From Flavobacteriaceae bacterium UBA6268 (GTDB taxonomy: Bacteria; Bacteroidota; Bacteroidia; Flavobacteriales; Flavobacteriaceae), in contig DJVA01000059.1 in the NCBI GenBank assembly GCA_002440705.1, forward strand, positions 1 through 19,925: DNA of 19,925 nt, written 5' to 3'. The position numbers and the translations under genes are program-made. Positions within the stretch are counted from its first letter, which is position 1; each line of letters opens with the position of its first letter. Under the pieces are notes generated by a model. The model saw nothing but the letters and a program-made list of their open reading frames with translations. It was not told the origin of the DNA and ran no database searches. Positions 15,288 through 19,925 of the stretch are shown piece after piece.

Positions 15288-15692
15288 TCAATGCTTTAAA
15301 AGGATTTGAAGTTTTCCCAATAATTGAAGTTCGCTTTTATTTTTTCCCGCAAACGAGTTTGCGATGGCATGTGCTGTTTTTAGGATGAGGTGCTTTCTTT
15401 TTGAAGTAAAAAGGGATGGGTGCTCTTTGTAGAATGCCTTAAAACTTTCATAGCAAATTTCTGCATCCAGGCTTTCAAAATCCAGCCAATCAAAAACGAT
15501 TTCCAGTTGGTAGGAGGCATCCACCCCAAATTCGTCTTTGTAGGTATCGAGAGGCTTCCACTCCTTTTGTACCAAAGTCTTAAGTGTTTCGTATTCCTGT
15601 TTGCGCACCACTTTATCGGCGGCAGCTATGGCATAGAAAAGCTCTCCCGTTTTTTGGTAAAAGGAAAGTTGCAATTTTTCAGAAAGGTCCAT
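15288..15692 (-). CDS. Small all-helical TerB-like protein
   Basis: A 134-residue soluble protein without a signal peptide or membrane helix. It is predicted to be almost entirely helical. An early segment, FYAIAAADKVVRKQEYETL (residues 19-37), resembles the first repeat of the TerB-like fold, in which an Asp-x-(x)-(I/V)-x4-E pattern binds metal between helices. A later KRKHLILKTAHAIANSF (about residues 99-115) could be the matching helix. No tellurite or Ter-domain neighbours are present, so the name should only describe the fold. It is the first gene of the minus-strand operon that continues through the DUF3298 lipoprotein, thioredoxin, deoC and deoD. Its start faces the kinase gene across a 100-nt divergent region with a CRP/FNR-like dyad. 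The fold call is tentative. Confidence 0.65.
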   Translation of the reverse strand: MDLSEKLQLSFYQKTGELFYAIAAADKVVRKQEYETLKTLVQKEWKPLDTYKDEFGVDASYQLEIVFDWLDFESLDAEICYESFKAFYKEHPSLFTSKRKHLILKTAHAIANSFAGKNKSELQLLGKLQILLKH

Positions 15693-15712
15693 CTTTCAGG
15701 GAATTAGTGAAC

Positions 15713-15720
15713 TAAAATTA
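15713..15720 (-). promoter_or_regulatory. Candidate -7 box (TAATTTTA) for the TerB-like/deo operon
   Basis: Read on the minus strand, TAATTTTA differs from TAnnTTTG only in the last base. Its first base lies 29.5 bp from the centre of the dyad at 15743-15756, the same spacing as for the first usp gene. Transcription would start about 16 nt before the TerB-like ATG. Confidence 0.35.
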
Positions 15721-15742
15721 ACCGCATTTTGCCATCTTTTAT

Positions 15743-15756
15743 ATGATAAAAATCAG
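15743..15756 (-). promoter_or_regulatory. CRP/FNR-type operator, copy A (CTGATTTTTATCAT on minus strand)
   Basis: The plus strand reads TGATAAAAATCA at 15744-15755, a perfect TGAT-N4-ATCA dyad like the FNR/FixK core. On the minus strand the 14-mer differs from copy B at one base and from copy C at one base. It lies 37 nt before the kinase ATG and 51 nt before the TerB-like ATG, so it can serve either direction. Its orientation relative to the minus-strand operon is the same as that of copies B and C to the usp genes. Confidence 0.6.
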
Positions 15757-15770
15757 CAATGGAATCTTTA

Positions 15771-15788
15771 TATTTTTGGCTACATTTG
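15771..15788 (+). promoter_or_regulatory. Two candidate -7 boxes before the kinase gene
   Basis: TATTTTTG (15771-15778) and TACATTTG (15781-15788) both match TAnnTTTG exactly. The first lies 21.5 bp from the centre of dyad A, the second 31.5 bp, closer to the spacing seen at the usp genes. The second ends 4 nt before the ATG and would imply a leaderless or nearly leaderless transcript. I cannot choose between them. Confidence 0.35.
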
Positions 15789-15792
15789 AAGG

Positions 15793-17022
15793 ATGAATTT
15801 TTTTCAGAAGGAACACTCCATTTTTGATCTTCTAACAGAAACTATTTCTGAAGGAATTGTCATCGTAGACACTTCTCAAATCATTGTGGCAGTGAACGAT
15901 ACACTGGCACAGCTCTTTGGGTATGAACGCGACGAACTTTTGGGAAAGCCCTTGCAGGTTTTAATACCAATGGAACACAAGTCCAAGCATACTGCCTACG
16001 TGCACCAATTTATGGGGCATTCCCAAAAACGAATCATGGGGCAGGGGAGGGAGCTTTTTGGCCTTCGCAAAGACGGCAGCAGCTTTCCCCTAGAAGTTGG
16101 CTTGAAGCCTTTTGAAGCCAACGGAAAGCACTGCGTCATGGCCATGGTTATCGATATTTCATTGCAGAAACAGCGAGAACAACAGATGATGGACATCAAT
16201 GCCGAACTGGAACGCAGGGTCGATGAACGGACCCAGGCCTTACAGGCAAGCATCCTTCACCTAAAAGATGAAATTGAAAAGCGAAAAGAAGCCGAAAACC
16301 AAATAAAGGAATCATTGCGGAAGGAACGGGAATTGAACGACCTTAAGACAAAATTCCTGTCCTTGGTCTCCCACGAATTCAAAACACCCTTAAGTGGCAT
16401 ACTTACTTCTTCGTCCCTCATTTCAAAATACACCCAGACCGACCAACAGGAAAAAAGAGACAAGCACATAAAAACCATTGTGAGCAAGGTAAAATACCTC
16501 AATAATATTCTGGACGATTTTTTATCCGTGGAACGATTGGAAACCGGAAAGGTAAATTACAAGCTCACAGTTTTTCCCTTAAGTCGTGTTATCAATGAAG
16601 TGGTTTACAATTCCAATATGTTATTGAAAGAGGGCCAACACATTGAGTACCCCGAGGGCATCGACGACATGGAAATCTATTTTGATGAAAAAGCCCTGGA
16701 ATTGGTACTCACAAACCTCATCAATAACGCCATCAAATATTCTCCCGAAAATACCACCATCCGCATCCAAGTGCAGCCCCAAGAAAAGCAACTGTTACTG
16801 AAAGTGATGGACGAAGGTATTGGGATTCCCGAAAAGGAACAGAAATTTATCTTCAACCGCTATTTTCGTGCAGAAAATGCGCTACTGAATGAAGGAACCG
16901 GTATAGGATTGAATATTGCACAAAGCCATTTGGAAAACCTTCAGGGAGGCATTACCTTTGAGAGCAAGGAAAACATGGGTACCACCTTTACCGTATCCAT
17001 TCCTTACAAAAGCCAACGATAA
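15793..17022 (+). CDS. PAS-domain sensor histidine kinase with FixL-like haem-pocket residues
   Basis: A 409-residue kinase with no signal peptide or membrane helix, hence cytoplasmic. A PAS domain spans about residues 10-125. His66 (SKHTAYVHQF) and Arg86 (GQGRELFGLRKDG) occupy the positions of the haem-ligand His200 and O2-contact Arg220 of Bradyrhizobium FixL, with the same 20-residue spacing, and Val102 and Leu104 fit the distal hydrophobic residues. FixL Arg206 is replaced by Gln72. A coiled coil (about 125-185) leads to the HisKA domain (phospho-acceptor His194 in LVSHEFKTPL). The ATPase domain follows, with its N box around Asn311-Asn312, G1 box from Asp340 (DEGIGIP) and G2 box from Gly368 (GTGIGL). 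The CRP-type response regulator follows after 77 nt and is the obvious partner. The kinase call is secure; haem or oxygen sensing is a hypothesis, since many non-haem PAS domains share this signature. Confidence 0.93.
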   Translation: MNFFQKEHSIFDLLTETISEGIVIVDTSQIIVAVNDTLAQLFGYERDELLGKPLQVLIPMEHKSKHTAYVHQFMGHSQKRIMGQGRELFGLRKDGSSFPLEVGLKPFEANGKHCVMAMVIDISLQKQREQQMMDINAELERRVDERTQALQASILHLKDEIEKRKEAENQIKESLRKERELNDLKTKFLSLVSHEFKTPLSGILTSSSLISKYTQTDQQEKRDKHIKTIVSKVKYLNNILDDFLSVERLETGKVNYKLTVFPLSRVINEVVYNSNMLLKEGQHIEYPEGIDDMEIYFDEKALELVLTNLINNAIKYSPENTTIRIQVQPQEKQLLLKVMDEGIGIPEKEQKFIFNRYFRAENALLNEGTGIGLNIAQSHLENLQGGITFESKENMGTTFTVSIPYKSQR

Positions 17023-17099
17023 TAGGGCACCATGGGTTTGTGGGCAACGATTATCCAAAATTTGAAGCATGCAACTAAAAAAACCATAAGCTTGATTTA

Positions 17100-18143
17100 A
17101 TGAAACACGTTCTTTTGATTGAAGATGATACGGCGTTAAGGGAGAATACCGCCGAATTATTGGAACTTTCGGGATACGAGGTGTCTACTGCCCCCAATGG
17201 CAAGATAGGGATTGACCTCGCAAAAAAGATGCTTCCGCAAGTCATCGTCTGTGACATCATGATGCCCGAAGTGGATGGATATGGAGTGCTATACGCGCTT
17301 TCCTCCGATGCTGCTACCCAGCACATTCCTTTTATTTTTCTTTCTGCCAAAACAGAACACAAGGAAATCCGCAAGGGGATGGACATGGGGGCCGACGATT
17401 ATATTACCAAACCTTTTGAAGAAGAGGAATTGCTGAGTGCCATTGAAAGTCGTCTGGCCAAGGCGCATTTGTTGGCCCAGATGCCATCGGCCGAAATTCT
17501 GGAACCGGAAGACGCTATTAGGAACCTCAATGAACTGAAAAATTTTTTTGATGACAACGGGACGTTGCTCGAATTTTCCAAAGGGAGTACCATATATATC
17601 GAAGATCACCCCTCCAATCAGGTTTTTTTGATCCTGAAAGGTATTGTGAAAACCCATAAAATGGAGGAAAGTGGCAAAGAATTGATTACGGCCCTTTACA
17701 AACCTGACGATTTTCTGGGCTTTACTTCCTTCGATGAAAACATTCCCTACCAAGAATCTGCTACTGCTGTGGAAGCGGTGGAGTTGGCAGCCGTTTCCAA
17801 ACACGATTTGAAGGAAATTCTTGGAAACAACAAAAACGTGACCTTGGAATTGGTCAATGTATTGACTGAAAACCTCTCTGAAATTAAGGATCAATTGCTG
17901 CAAATGGCCTACAGTTCGGTACGACGCAAAACAGCCCAGACCATCTTGCAGTTTGCCAAAGTACTCAATAAAAAGGCGGACGAAAGCATCAAGATTTCCC
18001 GTTACGACTTGGCTAATGTGGCAGGGATTGCGACGGAAAGCCTTATCAGGACCCTATCGGGTTTTAAAAAGGAAGGGCTAATTGATATTGAAGGGAGAAA
18101 CATTCGTATCATAGATTTAGAAGCACTTCAAAGGGTGGAATAA
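17100..18143 (+). CDS. Response regulator: receiver domain fused to a CRP/FNR-type DNA-binding module
   Basis: A 347-residue fusion. The receiver domain (residues 1-122) has acidic residues Glu8-Asp10, phospho-acceptor Asp52 (CDIMMPEVDGYG), Ser82 and Lys104 (ITKPF). A cyclic nucleotide-binding-like barrel (about 150-260) follows with FSKGSTIYIEDHPSNQVFLI and LKGIVKTHK. The cAMP-binding Gly-Glu and Arg-(Ser/Thr)-Ala residues are not kept (the latter reads ESATA), so cAMP binding is doubtful. No FNR-type Cys cluster exists either; the only Cys is Cys51. The dimer helix (about 258-280) leads to a CRP winged helix (about 285-345) whose recognition helix keeps Glu313 and Arg317, the residues that read TGA half-sites in CRP and FNR. 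Phosphorylation by the upstream kinase is the likely input, and the CTGAT-type dyads nearby the likely targets. Confidence 0.93.
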   Translation: MKHVLLIEDDTALRENTAELLELSGYEVSTAPNGKIGIDLAKKMLPQVIVCDIMMPEVDGYGVLYALSSDAATQHIPFIFLSAKTEHKEIRKGMDMGADDYITKPFEEEELLSAIESRLAKAHLLAQMPSAEILEPEDAIRNLNELKNFFDDNGTLLEFSKGSTIYIEDHPSNQVFLILKGIVKTHKMEESGKELITALYKPDDFLGFTSFDENIPYQESATAVEAVELAAVSKHDLKEILGNNKNVTLELVNVLTENLSEIKDQLLQMAYSSVRRKTAQTILQFAKVLNKKADESIKISRYDLANVAGIATESLIRTLSGFKKEGLIDIEGRNIRIIDLEALQRVE

Positions 18144-18153
18144 GTTTGTAAAA

Positions 18154-18167
18154 CTGATTTTTGTCAT
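18154..18167 (+). promoter_or_regulatory. CRP/FNR-type operator, copy B (CTGATTTTTGTCAT)
   Basis: A TGA-N6-TCA dyad 11 nt after the response regulator stop and 49 nt before the usp ATG at 18216. Its centre (18160.5) lies about 29.5 bp before the first base of an exact TAnnTTTG box at 18190. That puts it about 42 bp before the expected transcription start, the classic class II activator position. With the following TTCTTT it matches copy C at 17 of 19 positions. Confidence 0.6.
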
Positions 18168-18189
18168 TCTTTCAACAGCTTAGTGCATC

Positions 18190-18197
18190 TATTTTTG
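18190..18197 (+). promoter_or_regulatory. Probable -7 box (TATTTTTG) of the first usp gene
   Basis: An exact match to the Bacteroidota -7 consensus, 18 nt before the usp ATG. No -33 TTG is present at the proper distance; that region follows directly on the CRP-type dyad, as expected for an activator-dependent promoter. Confidence 0.5.
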
Positions 18198-18215
18198 AAT
18201 TTGAAAAGGGATGCC

Positions 18216-19052
18216 ATGCAACGAGTGCTATTTCCAACTGATTTTTCTGAAAACTCCTGGAACGCGGTGAAATATGCCTTTGCCTTTTTTGAAGGTAGGG
18301 CAATGGATTTCCACTTTTTGCATGTGGGGTTGAATACTTCGGTTGAAGGGGAGGACTCCTTACATGCCAATGGCCTTGCGGTAAGTAATGTCCTTTTTGA
18401 TGGGGGCTATTTTCAATTGGAACAGTTGAAAGAGCGCATCGAACAAAACTTCCCAAACCATAAACATCGCATCCATCTGTATTTTGAAGCGACCTTTCTG
18501 GTAGAAGGCATCCGAAAGTACATCAAAACCCACGATATCCATTTAATTGTAATGGGCACTAAAGGGGCTTCGGGCTTAAAGGAAGTTACGCTAGGCAGCC
18601 ATACAGGAGCAGTCATAACCCGCGTAAAGTGCCCCACCTTGGTTATACCTGAAATGGCAAATTTCATGACGCCTAGCAACATTGCCTTTCCAACGGATTT
18701 CAACAGCTTTTACAAAGCGAACTTGCTTCAAACACTTAAAGAATTTGCGTCCTGGCACCACGCTTCCATAAAAATACTGCGGGTGGTGCGAAAAAACAGT
18801 AAATTAGAAGAAGAGCAAATCAAGAAAAGGGATATTTTGGGGGAAGCCCTTCAGGATACGCCTCATAGTTTCCACTGGATAGAAAGCCCCGAGTTAGAAC
18901 AAGGATTGCAAGGATTTATCGATACCATGGGTATCGACATGATTGCCATGGTTGGCAAAAACCTCAATTTTTTTCAACGATTGCTCTTCAAGCCAACAGT
19001 CGAAAAAATAAGCTACCACACAGAGATTCCTTTTTTGGTGCTGCACGAATAA
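18216..19052 (+). CDS. Universal stress protein, two UspA domains
   Basis: A 278-residue protein with two UspA domains in tandem (about residues 1-147 and 152-278). Domain 1 starts MQRVLFPTDFSENSWNA and has the ATP-binding pattern G-x2-G-x9-G-S in MGTKGASGLKEVTLGSHTG, followed by CPTLVIPE. Domain 2 (IAFPTDFNSFYKANLL, then MVGKNLNFFQRLLF, ending PFLVLHE) lacks the full glycine pattern and may not bind nucleotide. The frame is open from a GTG at 18183, but the ATG at 18216 gives the usual N-terminus. Such proteins help cells survive energy or oxygen limitation by an unclear mechanism. The gene follows the CRP-type regulator directly, has a dyad and -7 box in front, and is paralogous to the gene at 19422. 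Confidence 0.93.
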   Translation: MQRVLFPTDFSENSWNAVKYAFAFFEGRAMDFHFLHVGLNTSVEGEDSLHANGLAVSNVLFDGGYFQLEQLKERIEQNFPNHKHRIHLYFEATFLVEGIRKYIKTHDIHLIVMGTKGASGLKEVTLGSHTGAVITRVKCPTLVIPEMANFMTPSNIAFPTDFNSFYKANLLQTLKEFASWHHASIKILRVVRKNSKLEEEQIKKRDILGEALQDTPHSFHWIESPELEQGLQGFIDTMGIDMIAMVGKNLNFFQRLLFKPTVEKISYHTEIPFLVLHE

Positions 19053-19056
19053 GCCA

Positions 19057-19392
19057 TCAATTTCGACCGATGGGGTAGTCCTCATAAAAATCCTCGAACG
19101 TTTTATCGGTGTGGTACGCTTCACGGAGTATTTTGTAGACCGTAACCACCAATAAAACCTGTCCAAATAGCGTGGCAAAAAATACCCAAGAGTATGGGAA
19201 ATCCATGACCGAAAAAACCACGACCAATAACAAGACCAAGGTCGTAACAAACAATAAAAGCAAGGCAAGACTTTTCATCACACTATTTTTCTGTAAATTA
19301 CGAAATAGGTGGGCAAGGTTTTGATAAAATTTTACCAAAGCTTTGACAGGCTGATATTTATCATTCTTTTCTTTACGGCTTCGGTCGTACAT
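19057..19392 (-). CDS. Small two-helix membrane protein of unknown function
   Basis: A 111-residue protein on the strand opposite the flanking usp genes. A basic, hydrophilic N-terminal part (residues 1-38) is followed by two membrane helices (about 40-62 and 67-88) and a charged tail ending in the phrase TFEDFYEDYPIGRN. I do not recognise the family. The ATG at 19392 leaves 29 nt to the divergent usp start. An internal Met39 codon (19278-19276) directly before the first helix is an alternative start. With it the product would be 73 residues, and the CRP-type dyad at 19351-19364 would lie outside the gene, 73 nt upstream of the start. The 3' end is 4 nt from the convergent usp stop. Its setting suggests a membrane partner in the same stress response, but only by association. 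Confidence 0.6.
   Translation of the reverse strand: MYDRSRKEKNDKYQPVKALVKFYQNLAHLFRNLQKNSVMKSLALLLLFVTTLVLLLVVVFSVMDFPYSWVFFATLFGQVLLVVTVYKILREAYHTDKTFEDFYEDYPIGRN
19351..19364 (+). promoter_or_regulatory. CRP/FNR-type operator, copy C (CTGATATTTATCAT)
   Basis: A perfect TGAT-N4-ATCA dyad, 57 nt before the ATG of the second usp gene. It lies within the 5' part of the minus-strand membrane protein frame. A near-consensus -7 box (TACATTGT from 19388) begins 30.5 bp from its centre, the same geometry as for copy B. The shared sequence continues past the dyad (TTCTTT). Confidence 0.55.
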
Positions 19393-19395
19393 TGT
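19388..19395 (+). promoter_or_regulatory. Weak candidate -7 box (TACATTGT) of the second usp gene
   Basis: It resembles TAnnTTTG with one T missing before the G. It is listed because it lies 30.5 bp from the dyad centre at 19357.5 and 26 nt before the usp ATG at 19422, closely matching the layout of the first usp promoter. On sequence alone it would not be convincing. Confidence 0.3.
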
Positions 19396-19421
19396 AGCTA
19401 TAAAAATTAAAGGGCATCATC

Positions 19422-19925
19422 ATGAGAAAAGTAGTGCTTCCCACCGATTTTTCAGAAAGTGCATGGAACGCCTTGCACTATGCTATGGAACTTTTCAAGT
19501 ACGATATTACCGAATGGTATTTGATGCATGCTTTTGCCGATGAAGTATACGAAAACAATGCCATCAATGTGCGCGCTAAATTTGACGAGGTGAAGGCACA
19601 GGTACAAGCAGTTACTGAGAAGCAATTGGAGGAATGGGCCGATAAAATCAAGCATGTTGCGGCAAACCCGAAGCATAGTGTCAAAACCATTGCAGCATTT
19701 GGTTCGTTGGTAGATGCAGTCAACGACTTGGTGGAAGACGAAAACATCGATCTGGTTGTAATGGGTACACAGGGGGCAACAGGTAAAAAAGAGTTGACCT
19801 TTGGCACCCAAACCCTGCAGGTTATCAAATATGTGAAATGCCCGGTACTGGCCATTCCCAATAAGTTTCATGAAATGCAACCCACCCGGGTACTCTTTCC
19901 CACCGATTATTTGGTGCCCTATAAG
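19422..19925 (+). CDS. Universal stress protein, cut by the window end
   Basis: An open frame of 168 codons that leaves the window without a stop. Residues 1-147 form a complete UspA domain: it begins MRKVVLPTDFSESAWNALHY, has the nucleotide-binding pattern G-x2-G-x9-G-T in MGTQGATGKKELTFGTQT, and continues with CPVLAIPN. A second domain begins at about residue 154 (TRVLFPTDYLVPYK), so the full protein is very likely a tandem UspA protein of about 275-280 residues like its neighbour. The start matches the paralogue at 18216, and a CRP-type dyad lies upstream in the same position. It is probably the second member of a small stress regulon. Confidence 0.93.
   Translation, partial: MRKVVLPTDFSESAWNALHYAMELFKYDITEWYLMHAFADEVYENNAINVRAKFDEVKAQVQAVTEKQLEEWADKIKHVAANPKHSVKTIAAFGSLVDAVNDLVEDENIDLVVMGTQGATGKKELTFGTQTLQVIKYVKCPVLAIPNKFHEMQPTRVLFPTDYLVPYK

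Noticed and set aside
17289..17903. 204-codon open frame on the minus strand
   Set aside because: It lies entirely antisense to the response regulator, which has all expected domain residues. The translation shows no family features.
18141..18148. TAAGTTTG as a promoter box for the first usp gene
   Set aside because: It matches TAnnTTTG but contains the regulator's stop codon and lies upstream of the dyad. The box at 18190 has the better position.
1..19925. Search for mobile elements, CRISPR arrays, tRNA or rRNA genes
   Set aside because: No transposase, integrase, regularly spaced repeat or RNA-gene signature was seen on either strand by reading.

Overview
The window looks like chromosomal DNA of a flavobacterium or close relative (Bacteroidota). 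The signs are two secreted proteins with C-terminal T9SS (Por) sorting domains, short lipoprotein signals ending in SC, TAnnTTTG-type promoter boxes, A/T-rich leaders without clear Shine-Dalgarno sequences, and families such as DUF3857 and DUF5777 that are common in this phylum. I see no insertion sequence, phage gene, tRNA, rRNA or CRISPR array. The gene density and housekeeping content suggest an ordinary chromosomal segment.

Region 1 (1-6164, + strand): the tail of one gene and a complete DUF3857 envelope protein. Then comes a tight four-gene run: a haem c lipoprotein, YceI, a small OB-fold-like protein and a DUF5777 outer-membrane-type barrel. A T9SS-exported amicyanin-like cupredoxin follows and ends at a clear intrinsic terminator, and after that a second T9SS cargo protein. 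The run suggests an envelope electron-transfer or copper/haem redox module.

Region 2 (6170-12753): a cobalamin uptake locus. btuF-btuC-btuD, with rmuC behind them, are read leftward. The TonB-dependent receptor btuB is read rightward from a well-preserved cobalamin riboswitch (10547-10722). The riboswitch serves only the btuB transcript.

Region 3 (12758-15692, - strand): a compact operon of a TerB-like helical protein, a DUF3298 lipoprotein, thioredoxin, deoC and deoD. It is joined by 1-4 nt gaps or overlaps (TAATG, ATGA). It combines deoxynucleoside salvage with a thiol reductant.

Region 4 (15793-19925): a soluble PAS histidine kinase whose PAS domain carries the His and Arg of the FixL haem pocket, with the same 20-residue spacing. 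Next is a response regulator that fuses a receiver domain to a CRP/FNR-type DNA-binding module, then two universal stress protein genes with a small two-helix membrane protein on the opposite strand between them.

Main new observation: three near-identical 14-bp dyads, CTGATnTTTnTCAT, lie in front of the kinase/deo divergent promoter (15743-15756) and in front of each usp gene (18154-18167 and 19351-19364). They match the CRP/FNR core TGAT-N4-ATCA, and the likely -7 boxes sit about 30 bp from each dyad centre. The CRP-like regulator keeps the Glu and Arg that read TGA half-sites. My inference is a self-contained oxygen- or redox-responsive regulon, analogous to FixL-FixJ-FixK with FixJ and FixK merged into one protein, controlling itself, the usp genes and probably the thioredoxin/deo operon.
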